A stretch of 64,000 bases of DNA from Neobacillus ginsengisoli (GTDB taxonomy: Bacteria > Bacillota > Bacilli > Bacillales_B > DSM-18226): positions 253,667 through 317,666 of the forward strand of contig NZ_JAUSTW010000007.1 of NCBI RefSeq assembly GCF_030813055.1. Direction: 5' to 3'. Shown here piece by piece: positions 32,932 to 43,520 of this stretch. Position 1 is the stretch's first letter. Every line of letters begins with the position of its first letter. A model generated the notes under the pieces. It searched no databases. It had not been told where the DNA came from and worked only from the letters and a program-made list of their open reading frames with translations. Made by a program: the position numbers and the translations under genes.

Positions 32932-34901
32932 TCCTTTTTCACTCCTTCAAAATAATCATCAATTGCCAGCTTTAATTGCGCTTCTGTTTCTTCAATTGTC
33001 AGCCCTGAAATCTGAGTGGCGGCATTTGTTAGATGGCCTCCGCCTTTGAGGCTTTCCATAATGATCTGGACATTGACTTTTCCCAAAGACCTGGCACTTA
33101 TTCCAATTACTTCTTCGCTGCGCTTCGATATCACAAAGGAAGCTATCACACTATCCATCGTTAACAACGTATCTGCCGCTTGAGCGATCATTACTTGATC
33201 ATGGTATTCATCTTCATTTCCTTTGGCAATCGCAATACCTTCCCGATAAAAGGAAGCAGATTCTATTAACTTTGACCTTTTTATATACGTTTCTACATCT
33301 TCCCTCAAAAACTTTTGAACAAGAATGGTATCAGCACCCTGGCCCCGTAAATAGGCAGCAGCATCAAAGGTCCGTGCACCGGTCCGTAATGTAAAGCTTT
33401 TGGTATCGACAATAATACCCGCTAAAAGTGCTGTAGCTTCAATCATTTCAATTTTACCGCGTTTTGGCTGATATTCAAGAAACTCCGTTACCAATTCCGC
33501 AGTTGAGGATGCATATGGTTCCATATAAACAAGTAAAGGATTTTTGATAAAATCCTCACCGCGGCGATGATGGTCAATTACCACGACATTATCGATTTTA
33601 TTTAACAATCGCTCATCCATTACTAAAGAAGGCTTATGTGTGTCGACAATGACAAGCAACGTTTTATCCGTTGCAATGTCTAAAGCTTCTTCAGGACCGA
33701 TAAAGTGTGCAAATAATTGTTCCTGGTTACGGATTTCTTCCATTAGCCGCTGCACACCGGTATCCATTTCCTGAAAATTAACAACGATATAGGCGTCCTT
33801 GAGATTCATCTGTGCCACTTTATAAATACCGATTGATGAACCGATTGAATCCATGTCAGGATTCTTATGTCCCATGATAATCACTTTATCACTTGCAGTA
33901 ATAAGATCCTTCAATGCGTGAGAAATAACCCGGGCTCTTACTCTTGTCCGTTTTTCAATCGGGTTTGTTTTCCCGCCGAAGAATTTCACCTTGCCATTTG
34001 GCTGTTTGATGGCCACCTGATCACCGCCCCGGCCTAAAGCTAAATCAAGGCTTGACTGAGCAAGGATTCCCAGTTCCGGCAAGGAAGATAAACCTGCGCC
34101 AACCCCGATGCTTAAGGTAAAGGACACATTTTGTTTTGATGTCATTTCTCTTACATCATCAAGAATCGAAAACTTTCCTTTTTCAAGAAGCTGAAGAATT
34201 CCTTCATTAAAAACGGCAATAAACCGTTCTGAGGAAATTCTTTTGATGAAAATCCCATTATCCTGAGCCCATTTATTCAAAATTGAAGTGACCATGTTAT
34301 TGATGCTTCCGCGCATCTGGTCATCCATTCCTTGGGTTAAATCATCATAATTGTCTAAAAAGATAATTGCAATAGCCGTTCGCTCTTCATGATACATTTT
34401 TTCAATTTCAGTTTGCTCTGTTACATCAAAAAAGTAAAGTAATCGTTCCTCACGTTTATGTATCACGCGAAATTTCCGGTCATGCAGTGTAATAATTTCT
34501 GTTTCTACTTCCTGTTTAATTAATGGAATAAGGGCGTCTGCAATATCATAAAGTGATCTTCCTACCAGTGTATCCTCATCAAAGCACGATGAAAGAAAGG
34601 GATTTGTCCACTCAATATAATACTCATCATTAATCAACATAATCCCAATCGGCATTTCCATAAGAGCTTCTTCGCCAACTCGTTTCACCCGATAGGAAAG
34701 GGTGGAGATGTATTCCTCCATTTCCTTCCTCTGACGCTGCTCAATGACAAACATATAATAGATAGGGAAAAACATTAATAACAGTCCGGCCAAACTTAAA
34801 ATCCTGTTATATAGGAATAGGATGATGAGCAGCACCACTGTAACGCCAACTAACCCGTAAAAAGGGTAGCGAATCGACCGCTTTTCTAAAAATGCAGGCA
34901 A
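32928..34901 (-). CDS. Cyclic-di-AMP phosphodiesterase GdpP
   Basis: 657 residues: two N-terminal membrane helices, a PAS-like haem-binding domain, a degenerate GGDEF domain (about 175-300), and a DHH-DHHA1 module with DMDS, VDTHKP, VIDHHRR and GGGHLTNAA. Hydrolyses c-di-AMP and sets osmotic and wall homeostasis. TTG start with AGGAG 9 bases upstream. Between yybS and rplI. Confidence 0.96.
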   Translation of the reverse strand: MPAFLEKRSIRYPFYGLVGVTVVLLIILFLYNRILSLAGLLLMFFPIYYMFVIEQRQRKEMEEYISTLSYRVKRVGEEALMEMPIGIMLINDEYYIEWTNPFLSSCFDEDTLVGRSLYDIADALIPLIKQEVETEIITLHDRKFRVIHKREERLLYFFDVTEQTEIEKMYHEERTAIAIIFLDNYDDLTQGMDDQMRGSINNMVTSILNKWAQDNGIFIKRISSERFIAVFNEGILQLLEKGKFSILDDVREMTSKQNVSFTLSIGVGAGLSSLPELGILAQSSLDLALGRGGDQVAIKQPNGKVKFFGGKTNPIEKRTRVRARVISHALKDLITASDKVIIMGHKNPDMDSIGSSIGIYKVAQMNLKDAYIVVNFQEMDTGVQRLMEEIRNQEQLFAHFIGPEEALDIATDKTLLVIVDTHKPSLVMDERLLNKIDNVVVIDHHRRGEDFIKNPLLVYMEPYASSTAELVTEFLEYQPKRGKIEMIEATALLAGIIVDTKSFTLRTGARTFDAAAYLRGQGADTILVQKFLREDVETYIKRSKLIESASFYREGIAIAKGNEDEYHDQVMIAQAADTLLTMDSVIASFVISKRSEEVIGISARSLGKVNVQIIMESLKGGGHLTNAATQISGLTIEETEAQLKLAIDDYFEGVKKE

Positions 34902-34927
34902 AGTTTTCAGCTCCTAAACAGTAGTCA

Positions 34928-35872
34928 TCATTCTTTTTTAACAAAACGCTTTCTTAAATCAAAGCCTAAGTCCATTATACCTAATATCCCTACGATATAA
35001 AGCAAAAATGGAATCACGAATGAGATAATAGCGATCGGGATGGAAGCTGATTTTGCCATTCCTCTTTGATGGAAGAAAAAGAACAGTAATGAAAATCCTT
35101 GGATGACCATTAAAAAAAATAAGATATAGGTAAGATTTAGTAACGCGCTATGCCAATAGGTTCCAACCTGGGGATGTACCAACAAGCTTGCTGCCATCGT
35201 AAATAGATAGTACCATAATAAGCTTCTTGGCAAAGAAATATCTCGAAAAGCTTTCAAATTCTCATATTTGACTCCAAAACGCTTTAAAATCGGAAAGGAA
35301 ACGACTTGAATAATCATGACGGCGAAAAAAGAAGTAATAACAAACAATGTTGGAATAAGGGTCTTTACTAAATTTAATCCCGAATTCATTTGATCCAGCA
35401 TTTTTTTATAATCACCTGGCTGGCCCATTTTCTTGACCATGTCAGCGGACATATTCATAGAGCTTCGTACAAGATCAATCATCTGCTGAATCATATCAAC
35501 ATGGAAAAAGTAAATACTTACAATATAAATCACGATAAAATTTGCCAAAAAGACCAATGAACCTGAAATGAATATCGTGATACTGTTTTTCCTTTTTTGA
35601 ATAAGCATTCCCATCACTGCACCCGTTAACCCATAGGGAATGGTTATAGGCAGTGATAGGATTGATCCCACAAGAAATGAAAGTAATAAGGAAGCGATCA
35701 CGAAAACGGCCGTACTTTTCCAGTCATTTTTTGCAGCAAATAACATAAAGGGCACAGGTAAAAATAAATTGATGACCATGCCAATTACCGGGATATAAAA
35801 TGTTATTAATAACAGAACGGAAAATACAGCTAAAAGAATGGCTCCTTCTGTTAGTTTACGAATATTTTTCAC
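34928..35872 (-). CDS. YybS family membrane protein (DUF2232)
   Basis: About 314 residues, some seven to eight hydrophobic helices, positively charged C-terminus (RKRFVKKE). Function unknown; consistently next to gdpP in bacilli. I prefer GTG 35872, preceded by GAGGTG; the frame is open to a TTG at 35896. Confidence 0.88.
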   Translation of the reverse strand: MKNIRKLTEGAILLAVFSVLLLITFYIPVIGMVINLFLPVPFMLFAAKNDWKSTAVFVIASLLLSFLVGSILSLPITIPYGLTGAVMGMLIQKRKNSITIFISGSLVFLANFIVIYIVSIYFFHVDMIQQMIDLVRSSMNMSADMVKKMGQPGDYKKMLDQMNSGLNLVKTLIPTLFVITSFFAVMIIQVVSFPILKRFGVKYENLKAFRDISLPRSLLWYYLFTMAASLLVHPQVGTYWHSALLNLTYILFFLMVIQGFSLLFFFFHQRGMAKSASIPIAIISFVIPFLLYIVGILGIMDLGFDLRKRFVKKE

Positions 35873-35950
35873 TAGTTCACCTCTAAATTTATTCAATCCT
35901 CATCATTTAATTTTAGCCAGATATCGGCAGCTATTCAACAAAATCGATAA

Positions 35951-35982
35951 GAAAAAAGACAGCAAGGATCATACCTTACTGC
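35951..35982 (-). terminator. rpsF-ssb-rpsR operon terminator
   Basis: CAG(C)AAGG pairs with CCTT(A)CTG; the minus strand continues with six T residues. Confidence 0.75.
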
Positions 35983-35993
35983 CTTTCCTTCTA

Positions 35994-36242
35994 TTATTCC
36001 CCTGCAACGTATGGTAATAATGCCATCGTACGTGCACGTTTAATCGCAACAGATAATTTCCGTTGGTATTTAGCGTGTGTACCTGTTACACGGCGCGGTA
36101 AAATCTTTCCGCGCTCAGAAATGAATTTTTTTAGTAAATCCACGTCTTTATAATCGATATTGGTAATACCATGTGATGTGAAATAGCATACTTTCCGGCG
36201 TTTTGCACGTTTGCCGCCGCCTCTGCGTTCTCCCATTGCCAT
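35994..36242 (-). CDS. Ribosomal protein bS18
   Basis: 82 residues, [16 protein letters not shown] start and IPRRVTG-like [17 protein letters not shown] core, ending in the basic-hydrophobic [12 protein letters not shown]. Third gene of the rpsF-ssb-rpsR operon. Start supported by AGGAGGGG 7 bases upstream. Confidence 0.98.
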   Translation of the reverse strand: MAMGERRGGGKRAKRRKVCYFTSHGITNIDYKDVDLLKKFISERGKILPRRVTGTHAKYQRKLSVAIKRARTMALLPYVAGE

Positions 36243-36295
36243 GAATATTCCCCTCCTTCATTATTCTTATAGTTTACCGTTCATGAATGTTTTCT

Positions 36296-36814
36296 TTAAA
36301 ATGGCAGATCGTCATCAGAGATGTCAATTTGGCCATTTCCTGCAAACGGATCTTCATCCATTCGTGTAAAACCTTTATTTTGGTTTTGATTCGGACGTTG
36401 ATTCTGATTGCCGCCGCCATAGGAATTGCCTTGCGGTTCCCGAGGAGGAGCTCCGTAATAATCGTTATCCGTCCTGCCTCCGCCTCCGGAAGAGTTTTTA
36501 GGTTCCAGGAATTGTACACTTTCTGCTAAAACCTCTGTAACATAGACACGCTTACCGTCTTGTCCTTCATAGTTACGGGTTTGAATACGGCCATCAACGC
36601 CCGCCATGCTGCCCTTTTTCAGGAAGTTTGCCACATTTTCTGCAGGTTTCCGCCAAACAACACAGTTAATAAAGTCTGTTTCCCGTTCACCTTGCTGATT
36701 TGAAAATGGACGGTTAACTGCTAAGGAAAAAGATGCAACAGGAACCCCATTTGGTGTATAACGCAGTTCAGGGTCTTTCGTTAAACGGCCGACAAGTACG
36801 ACACGATTCATCAT
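36296..36814 (-). CDS. Single-stranded DNA-binding protein
   Basis: 172 residues: N-terminal OB fold ([19 protein letters not shown]), a Gly/Gln/Asn-rich linker with repeated NQNQ units, and the acidic C-terminal tip ISDDDLPF that recruits replication and repair partners. ATG 36814 sits 9 bases after AAGGAG; the longer frame from 36841 contains that ribosome site. Confidence 0.97.
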   Translation of the reverse strand: MMNRVVLVGRLTKDPELRYTPNGVPVASFSLAVNRPFSNQQGERETDFINCVVWRKPAENVANFLKKGSMAGVDGRIQTRNYEGQDGKRVYVTEVLAESVQFLEPKNSSGGGGRTDNDYYGAPPREPQGNSYGGGNQNQRPNQNQNKGFTRMDEDPFAGNGQIDISDDDLPF

Positions 36815-36844
36815 CAGAATCAACTCCTTTTCTTCCGGCACAAA

Positions 36845-36860
36845 TGTTTCATGTGAAACA
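36845..36860. promoter_or_regulatory. parS-like site (one mismatch) between ssb and rpsF
   Basis: TGTTTCATGTGAAACA differs from consensus parS at one central base. It is intergenic. Its position in the origin domain makes ParB loading plausible, though likely weaker. Confidence 0.7.
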
Positions 36861-36889
36861 TCTGCATTGGAGAAATTAAATTTTTTATA

Positions 36890-37177
36890 TTATTGTTCTT
36901 CTTTGATTACGATATGGCGAATGATATCTTCGTTGATTTTTGCTAAACGTGAGAATTCCTGTACAGCAGCAGCCGAAGATGTTGTTTTAGCGATTTGGTA
37001 GTATCCGTCGCGGAAATCATTGATTTCGTATGCAAGACGGCGTTTGCCCCAATCTTTCGTTTCTGCAGTTTCCGCACCATTTTCAAGAAGAATGTTGTTA
37101 AAGCGTTCAACAAGAGCTTTCTTTGCTTCCTCTTCAATATTTGGGCGGATGATGTACATAACTTCGTACTTTTTCAT
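36890..37177 (-). CDS. Ribosomal protein bS6
   Basis: 95 residues: [13 protein letters not shown] start, [12 protein letters not shown] core and [11 protein letters not shown] 37177 follows AGGAGGTGA; the frame extends to 37210 only by including that site. First gene of the operon. Confidence 0.98.
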   Translation of the reverse strand: MKKYEVMYIIRPNIEEEAKKALVERFNNILLENGAETAETKDWGKRRLAYEINDFRDGYYQIAKTTSSAAAVQEFSRLAKINEDIIRHIVIKEEQ

Positions 37178-37372
37178 CACTGTCACCTCCTTTTGGTCTA
37201 AGCGGTCCACGAATGGACAAGGAGCAATATTTCATTACTCGCAAGTAAAAAGTATAGCATAAGTGCTGCTGAGAATCAATGTTCTTCACGGTTTCGCCAC
37301 TTTTTAGGATCTAAAAAACTCTGCAAAAATGCAGAGCTTAAATTAATATGATTTATACACTTTGAGAACGAT

Positions 37373-37402
37373 CCAGCTCCAGCGCCTAGCCCCTCGAGGT
37401 CA
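37373..37402. repeat. Truncated copy of an intergenic repeat family
   Basis: Shares AGCTCCAGCGCCTAG (37374-37388) with the longer element at 52793-52916. It lies between the ychF stop and a small hairpin (CTCTGC/GCAGAG, about 37320-37337). Confidence 0.7.
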
Positions 37403-37405
37403 CTT

Positions 37406-38506
37406 TTATACGTTAAAACGGAAATGAATAACATCGCCGTCTCTGACTATATATTCTTTTCCTTCTAAGCGTACTTTTCCTGCTTCTTTCGCAGCGTTAT
37501 AACTGCCTGCAGCTAATAAATCATCGTAAGAAACGGTTTCAGCACGAATAAATCCGCGTTCAAAATCGGAGTGAATGACTCCGGCACACTGAGGAGCCTT
37601 CATTCCATTCCTGAACGTCCAAGCACGCACTTCCTGCACGCCTGCGGTAAAGTAGGTTGCTAAACCAAGCAAGCTATAAGCAGCCCGAATTAATTGATCA
37701 AGACCTGACTCTTCGATACCGAGCTCAGATAGGAACATTGCTTTTTCTTCCCCTTCAAGCTCAGCAATTTCTTCCTCAATTTTGGCACAAATCACGATTA
37801 CCTGTGCATTATCAGCAGCAGCAAACTCTCGGACCTTTTGAACATATTCGTTTCCAGATGGATCGGCAATATCATCTTCACTAACATTTGCCACATATAG
37901 GACAGGCTTTATTGTTAAAAGATGGAGGTGTTTAACCAATTTCATTTGCTCTTCCGTAAAATCAACAGTACGGGCAGGTTTTTCTGCTTCAAAGGCATCA
38001 CGGAGCATTGCAAGTACTTCAAATTCCGCAGCTGCATCTTTGTCTTTCTGCTTGGCCAATTTTTCAACACGGCTAATTCGCTTTTCAACGGATTCCATAT
38101 CAGCAAGAATTAATTCCAGGTTGATTGTTTCAATATCATCGATTGGATCGACTTTACCGGACACATGGGTAATATTATCGTCCGCAAAGCAACGGACTAC
38201 CTGGCAGATGGCATCTACATCACGGATATGTGAAAGGAATTTATTTCCTAATCCCTCACCTTTACTTGCACCTTTTACAATACCTGCAATATCGGTAAAT
38301 TCAAAAGCGGTTGGGACCGTTTTTTTCGGTTGAACAAGCTCGGTTAATTTTTGTAAACGATGGTCGGGAACTTCAACGATTCCTACATTGGGATCGATTG
38401 TACAGAAAGGGTAGTTTGCGGATTCAGCCCCTGCTTGGGTAATTGCATTAAATAAAGTAGACTTACCGACATTCGGCAATCCTACGATACCAGCTGTTAA
38501 AGCCAT
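37406..38506 (-). CDS. Ribosome-binding ATPase YchF
   Basis: 366 residues. OBG-family P-loop protein with GLPNVGKST (G1), DIAGIVKGASKGEGLG (G3), a coiled-coil insertion, and a C-terminal TGS domain ending YIVRDGDVIHFRFNV. Prefers ATP in this subfamily (NVSE in place of NKxD). Stress-linked translation factor. GAGGAG before the ATG. Confidence 0.96.
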   Translation of the reverse strand: MALTAGIVGLPNVGKSTLFNAITQAGAESANYPFCTIDPNVGIVEVPDHRLQKLTELVQPKKTVPTAFEFTDIAGIVKGASKGEGLGNKFLSHIRDVDAICQVVRCFADDNITHVSGKVDPIDDIETINLELILADMESVEKRISRVEKLAKQKDKDAAAEFEVLAMLRDAFEAEKPARTVDFTEEQMKLVKHLHLLTIKPVLYVANVSEDDIADPSGNEYVQKVREFAAADNAQVIVICAKIEEEIAELEGEEKAMFLSELGIEESGLDQLIRAAYSLLGLATYFTAGVQEVRAWTFRNGMKAPQCAGVIHSDFERGFIRAETVSYDDLLAAGSYNAAKEAGKVRLEGKEYIVRDGDVIHFRFNV

Positions 38507-38594
38507 TTACTTCACTCCTCAGAAAAAAAAATCTATTTAAATAATATTAGTTCAAAAATAATAAAAAGCCTCCCACAATTATAGGCATTTGTAA

Positions 38595-38630
38595 GAAAAA
38601 AGACAACCGCCGCTTTGCGGCGGCAGTCAA
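38595..38630 (-). terminator. Terminator of the molybdopterin oxidoreductase gene
   Basis: A perfect CCGCCGC/GCGGCGG stem with TTT loop, followed by a T run on the minus strand; overlaps the last codons of the gene. Confidence 0.85.
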
Positions 38631-40651
38631 TAAATTTTTTCAAGATTAACGAGACAATCGTACAGCGCGCTTCCAAGTCCATTATCAGATTTCCCCGAGG
38701 AGGTTAGATTATTAACAGGTCCCCCGAATTGCCGCCAAATTCCTTCATCGATATTAATCGTATTCGGATGGGCTTTTTGTAAAATGGAGGCATAACCTTT
38801 TACCTCACCCCGATCATTCCACACCCTTACAAAATCACCCTCATGCACGTGCAAGCTTCCAGCGATATTTTCAGCAATTTCCACCTTTACCTGAAGTTTG
38901 GATGAGAAAAGTTGATAGTTCTGTGAGTGATTAGAACGTAATGGATGAATTGTTAAAAGACTATAAGGGTACTTTTTTGCTAGGTCTGGATTATTCCAGC
39001 GTGATTCCTCAGGTACAGATAACTTTAAAAGACCACTGTCACCCTTTAGCTGACCTAAACTTGATGTAAATTCAAATTTGCCGGAAGCCGTCATGAATTT
39101 CCGGTCCTGCCACGGAATATAGGCAACAGGTAATTCCAGTGTGTGCCGTTCTTTTAGTTTTTCAAGGGTTAACCCTTTCACTTCCAATGGTTTCAGGTAC
39201 ATCTTTAACCATTGTTCCCGGGCAAAATGGAAGTCCTCACCAAAGCCAAGCCTGGCCGCTAACTGTGTCCAAATCCATAAATCGGATTTCGTCTCTCCGG
39301 GTGGAGAAACAAGCTTTGGCCCGTAGTTTATATAGTGATGGTACATAGACGAATAATAGAAATCTTCTTCCTCAAATACAGTTGTTGATGGCAGAACATA
39401 ATCAGCAACCTTGGCTGTATCCGTCATAAATTGCTCAATAACCACAAGGGTATCTACTGAACTGAAGGCTTTTTCTACCACATTTGAATCCGGAACTTGG
39501 GTAAGCGGATTACCGCATGTTACAATAATCATTTTTATTTCCGGATCGACTGCAGCCAGTATTTCCTCTGCCTGCTCCATAATTGGAAACTGCCTGTGAA
39601 ACTCTTTTCGGCTATTGAGAGCTATTTCCTCACCGCCAAAGCTTTGCCCGACCTGAAGATTGGCATAGTTCGCACCGCCGCCGGCAATTCCGATATTCCC
39701 GCTAACAGCCACTAATGCATTAAGTAAACGAATGGTATTACCACCATTTTTATATCTTTGTAAACCAAGCCCCATAAAGGTTGATGTTGGCTTTTCGGCA
39801 TAAATGCGAGCCAGCCTGCCCATCACTTCCACCGGTACTTCAGTCATTTCACTAAGTTTTTCCACTGATATACTATCAAGAAGCTGCAATAAATCAGCAA
39901 ACCCATGTGTGAAATGGTCAATAAACTCATTATCTTCGATGCCTAAACGGATCATTTCCTTCAAAATTCCGGCAGCTACTAATCCATCCATACCGGGTTT
40001 AACCGTTATATATTCATCCGCGATTTTTGCAGTCGCATTAAAAAGCGGGTCAATGACATATATTTTTACCCCGCGTTTTTTTGCTTCAAGGAGTTTTTCA
40101 TAAAAATGCATGTTGGTCCTGGCGACATTTCTCCCCCAGATCACGATATTTTTACTATGAAAAATATCATTGGGTTCATGTGAATATGCATTCCCAAAAT
40201 CCCATTTTTGTGCCTCAATTCCTGCTCCCCAGCAGAGAGAACCGTACAGTTCGGTTACTCCGCCATAGCAGTTAAAAAATCGCCGGTCTAAATTTTTCAA
40301 GATACCGTTATTGGCATAATCATGGCTATGCAAAACGGCAGTCGATCCATACTTTTCTTTTATATCTTTTAATTTAACCGCGATTTCATCAAGAGCCTGC
40401 TCCCATGAAATTTGCTCAAATTTCCCGTTTACTTTTTTTAAGGGGTTTAATAACCGCTGCGATGAGTTTGTCCTTGTTTCCAGCATTCTGCCCCGGCCGC
40501 ATATTTTCCCTTGCGTGATGGGATGGGAGGGGTCACCCTCTACTTTTACCACCTTATCGTTTTCAATTGTTACCTGAAAGCCGCAGCTATCCCAACAATT
40601 TAACGGACAAGCCGATTTCAAAACCTTTGACAAATTCTCCACCCCTAACAT
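38627..40651 (-). CDS. Molybdopterin-dependent oxidoreductase (YyaE-like)
   Basis: About 674 residues. An N-terminal [4Fe-4S] site (CPLNCWDSCG and KICGRGR), molybdopterin-binding domains with WGRNVARTN, VIDPLFNATAKIADEYI and GLGLQRYKNGGN, and a C-terminal dinucleotide-binding domain (IHPLRSNHSQNYQ). Cytoplasmic member of the DMSO-reductase superfamily with no Tat signal; substrate unknown. The precise start is uncertain because GGGGTGGAG lies inside the first codons, so TTG codons a few residues in are alternatives. Confidence 0.88.
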   Translation of the reverse strand: MLGVENLSKVLKSACPLNCWDSCGFQVTIENDKVVKVEGDPSHPITQGKICGRGRMLETRTNSSQRLLNPLKKVNGKFEQISWEQALDEIAVKLKDIKEKYGSTAVLHSHDYANNGILKNLDRRFFNCYGGVTELYGSLCWGAGIEAQKWDFGNAYSHEPNDIFHSKNIVIWGRNVARTNMHFYEKLLEAKKRGVKIYVIDPLFNATAKIADEYITVKPGMDGLVAAGILKEMIRLGIEDNEFIDHFTHGFADLLQLLDSISVEKLSEMTEVPVEVMGRLARIYAEKPTSTFMGLGLQRYKNGGNTIRLLNALVAVSGNIGIAGGGANYANLQVGQSFGGEEIALNSRKEFHRQFPIMEQAEEILAAVDPEIKMIIVTCGNPLTQVPDSNVVEKAFSSVDTLVVIEQFMTDTAKVADYVLPSTTVFEEEDFYYSSMYHHYINYGPKLVSPPGETKSDLWIWTQLAARLGFGEDFHFAREQWLKMYLKPLEVKGLTLEKLKERHTLELPVAYIPWQDRKFMTASGKFEFTSSLGQLKGDSGLLKLSVPEESRWNNPDLAKKYPYSLLTIHPLRSNHSQNYQLFSSKLQVKVEIAENIAGSLHVHEGDFVRVWNDRGEVKGYASILQKAHPNTINIDEGIWRQFGGPVNNLTSSGKSDNGLGSALYDCLVNLEKIY

Positions 40652-40710
40652 AAATACATTCTATATCTACTTTTAATAATATAGTTATTCAAAAAAAAAA
40701 GCATGAATTC

Positions 40711-40908
40711 TTATCCTTCATGCTTCACTAATACTTTTTTCATCTTTCGTGAAAACTCTCTCCTTGGGATCATGACACTGTGACCGCAGCCTTCACACTT
40801 AATACGAATATCCATACCCATCCGAATAATTTTCCAACGGTTTGTCCCGCAAGGATGCTGTTTTTTCATTTCGACAACATCATTGAGGGCAAATTCCTTC
40901 TCTTCCAT
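40711..40908 (-). CDS. DUF951 family protein
   Basis: 65 residues, beginning EFALNDVVEMKKQHPCG with CEGCGHSVMIPR, a small zinc-ribbon-like fold conserved next to yyaC/ychF in Firmicutes. Function unknown. GGAGG before the ATG. Confidence 0.88.
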   Translation of the reverse strand: MEEKEFALNDVVEMKKQHPCGTNRWKIIRMGMDIRIKCEGCGHSVMIPRREFSRKMKKVLVKHEG

Positions 40909-40932
40909 TAGCTAACCTCCTTGAATTATCTA

Positions 40933-41805
40933 TTATTTAGGTTGCTCTGTTCCCCGTGCGTACATAACCAGTCTAGGGTCGGGAGTTCTAATCCCATGCT
41001 GGTCTAAAAGAAGTTTAACTTCCTTCCGAATCATCCTGGCAATCGAAGCTTGCTTCATTGGTAATGTTTCTGCCGTGATTCGTAAAACAACCTCAGTAGC
41101 CCCCATCGTTTGGATCCCAAGCAGCTCCGGCGCTTTAACTAATTCCTTATGCTGCATATGCATATCTTCCAGCAGCTCTTCAATTACTGCTTCAGCCTTT
41201 TCAATATCCTCTCCATAAGCAATACTAATATCAACAACGGCCATACTATTATTAAGAGAGAAGTTGGTTACCTGAACAATGCTTCCATTCGGTAAAATAT
41301 GCAGTTCCCCTGTCCAACTTTTAATCTTGGTTGTTCTTAAACCAATAGCTTCGACATTTCCCTCAAATACTCCTATCCGAACATGGTCACCAACTGAAAA
41401 TTGATCCTCAAAAATGATGAAAAATCCTGAGATAATATCTTTCACAAGACTTTGTGCACCAAAACCCACTGCCAGTCCAACGATACCAGCACCGGCAAGC
41501 AAGGCTTTTACATCAATTGTTAACACCGATAGAATCATCATAAGGGCAATAAAATAAACGACGTAGGAAAGAATATTATCAAGCAGCTTTGACAGTGTCT
41601 CCTCTCGGCGTTCCGATGTATTGAGCGGAGAGAGGTTCCTAATTTTAAAAATATTATGGATAGCCAGTTTCCCGATTCGGATTAACATATTTGCAACGAA
41701 CATAATCGCCAGAATTTTTAATAATCCTTCTCCAATGGTTAACCATGTTCCTTCATTTTGAAATTTAGTAATAAAATTATGAATACTTCCACCAGTTAGA
41801 TTCAT
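40933..41805 (-). CDS. Small-conductance mechanosensitive channel (MscS family)
   Basis: 290 residues: three membrane helices, the pore helix AGAGIVGLAVGFGAQSLVKDIISGFFII, and a beta domain FSVGDHVRI with GLRTTKI. Opens under membrane tension to release solutes on hypoosmotic shock. 24 bp upstream of the DUF951 gene. Confidence 0.93.
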   Translation of the reverse strand: MNLTGGSIHNFITKFQNEGTWLTIGEGLLKILAIMFVANMLIRIGKLAIHNIFKIRNLSPLNTSERREETLSKLLDNILSYVVYFIALMMILSVLTIDVKALLAGAGIVGLAVGFGAQSLVKDIISGFFIIFEDQFSVGDHVRIGVFEGNVEAIGLRTTKIKSWTGELHILPNGSIVQVTNFSLNNSMAVVDISIAYGEDIEKAEAVIEELLEDMHMQHKELVKAPELLGIQTMGATEVVLRITAETLPMKQASIARMIRKEVKLLLDQHGIRTPDPRLVMYARGTEQPK

Positions 41806-41925
41806 TTACACACCTTCCCTTTCAAACCTTCCAAATCATATTTATTTTAACAATTTTTCTTTGTACTTTACAGCATGGTGTTTATTTCTTTTCTCCCAAG
41901 TTCAGGAATATCTTATGTTCACTAT

Positions 41926-41954
41926 GTATAGAATCCCTTAGATTTCCGTATAAT
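41926..41954 (+). promoter_or_regulatory. Forespore-type promoter candidate of yyaC
   Basis: GTATA (41926-41930), 15 bases, then CCGTATAAT (41946-41954). This fits the SigF/SigG pattern GYATA-N15-GGnnAnAnT except for CC instead of GG; a SigA reading is poor. The gene is sporulation-related, which supports it. Confidence 0.45.
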
Positions 41955-42011
41955 GTTAAAAATATGATGAAATCAAAAGGCACCGGATCCCGAATTTAAG
42001 GAGTGGACTTA

Positions 42012-42620
42012 ATGAATCTTTTTTTTGACAGGAGGGCAAAGGCAAAAATTCTTCATAATGATTTGCATGCCGCTGAAAATCTCGCAGAAGAGTTGCTTAC
42101 GTTTATACCGGAAGCTACCAGCCGCCCTATAGTCTTTGTTTGCATCGGCACGGACCGCTCTACAGGGGATTCATTGGGGCCGCTAATTGGCACCTTACTC
42201 GAGGAGAAGCAGCTTCAAGCCTTTTATGTGTACGGAACACTTGATGAACCAATTCATGCTGTTAATCTTGATGAAAAGCTAAAGGAAGTCCATCATAAGC
42301 ATTTCAACCCCTATATCATTGGCATTGATGCTTGCTTAGGCCGCATCAAAAATGTAGGAGTCATTCAAGTGGCGAATGGACCTGTCAAACCCGGTGCCGG
42401 AGTAAATAAGGAGCTCCCGTCAGTAGGGGATATACATATCACCGGCATCGTGAATGTAAGTGGTTTTATGGAATTTTTTGTTCTACAAAATACACGGTTA
42501 AATCTTGTGATGAAGATGGCAAAAACAATTGCAAATGGAATCTATTTAGCAAGCCAAAGCTATCAAAAGGAACGTTGGAAGGATCAGTTGCTGGAGCAGG
42601 AGCAAATAAATAAAGCATAA
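42012..42620 (+). CDS. Spore protease YyaC-like (DUF1256)
   Basis: 202 residues, related to the germination protease fold: VFVCIGTDRSTGDSLGPLIGT, IGIDACLGR and KPGAGVNKELPSVGD. Conserved only in spore formers. ATG 42012 follows AAGGAG by 8 bases. It is the only rightward gene in this stretch of core genes left of oriC. Confidence 0.9.
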   Translation: MNLFFDRRAKAKILHNDLHAAENLAEELLTFIPEATSRPIVFVCIGTDRSTGDSLGPLIGTLLEEKQLQAFYVYGTLDEPIHAVNLDEKLKEVHHKHFNPYIIGIDACLGRIKNVGVIQVANGPVKPGAGVNKELPSVGDIHITGIVNVSGFMEFFVLQNTRLNLVMKMAKTIANGIYLASQSYQKERWKDQLLEQEQINKA

Positions 42621-42657
42621 GCAATTAGATTTAAATGATCGCTTATGCTTTATTTAC
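42612..42657. terminator. Bidirectional terminator of yyaC and the DUF554 gene
   Basis: AAAGCATAAGC (42612-42622) pairs perfectly with GCTTATGCTTT (42641-42651) between convergent genes. Confidence 0.88.
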
Positions 42658-42675
42658 AATTTATGGTAATGTTTT

Positions 42676-43389
42676 TTAAAAATAATGATGGTAATTGTAA
42701 AGAATGGTTACAATGACTCCTGTTACCAGGATACCAGGCAGTAGGTTAGCCACCTTTATTTTTATTATTCCAGTTAGATTTAAGCCAATGGCCAAAATCA
42801 TAATTCCACCGGAAGACGTCATTTCCACAATAAACTGATCCATTAGCTCCTTCGGCACAAAATGGTCAATCTGAGTGGCGAATAATGCAATAAGCCCTTC
42901 ATACAGCACAACGGGAACGGCTGAAAAGATGACACCTATTCCAAGAGTCGTCGTTAAAATGATAGATGTAAATCCATCAATAAGTGATTTAGTGTACAAT
43001 ACAGAATGATCGCCGCGAATCCCGCTATTAAGTGCACCAATAATCGCCATTGCACCAATGACAAAGATAAGTGTTGCTGTCACAAACCCTTCTGAAATAC
43101 TCCCTTTACCGTTTGAACCGACTTTCTTTTCAAGCCAAAGTCCGAGATCATTTAATTTTTCTTCCAATTTAAATAACTCACCCAGTACAGCACCAACAAC
43201 CAAGCTGATAATGACAATAAGAAAGTTTTGGCTCTTCAGTCCCATTTGCAGACCCAAAACCATCACCGACAAGCCAATCGCATGCATGACGGTTGTTTTC
43301 ATCCCTTCCGGAATTCGATGCAGGAGCTTTCCAAGAAGAGTACCAATGATAATTAATGCCCCGTTTACAAGTGTCCCTAATAAAAACAT
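42676..43389 (-). CDS. DUF554 family membrane protein
   Basis: 237 residues with about seven helices: FLLGTLVNGALIIIGTLLG at the N-terminus, LKSQNFLIVIISLVVGAVLGE, and TSSGGIMILAIGLNLTGI. Probable small transporter; substrate unknown. Adjacent to the parAB operon in many bacilli. Confidence 0.88.
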   Translation of the reverse strand: MFLLGTLVNGALIIIGTLLGKLLHRIPEGMKTTVMHAIGLSVMVLGLQMGLKSQNFLIVIISLVVGAVLGELFKLEEKLNDLGLWLEKKVGSNGKGSISEGFVTATLIFVIGAMAIIGALNSGIRGDHSVLYTKSLIDGFTSIILTTTLGIGVIFSAVPVVLYEGLIALFATQIDHFVPKELMDQFIVEMTSSGGIMILAIGLNLTGIIKIKVANLLPGILVTGVIVTILYNYHHYF

Positions 43390-43493
43390 AGTTAATCTCC
43401 CTATTTTTCGCTTCTCGTAATAGTTAATAGTTTTAACCTACCATTTATTATTTTCAAAGAAAAGTGCCTTTTCCAAAAAAAGTACTTTTGGAT

Positions 43494-43519
43494 AAAAAAA
43501 TAAACCATCTACCTGATGG
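43494..43519 (-). terminator. parAB terminator
   Basis: CCATC (43505-43509) and GATGG (43515-43519) form a short stem, followed on the minus strand by an A/T run rich in T. Confidence 0.65.
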
Positions 43520-43520
43520 C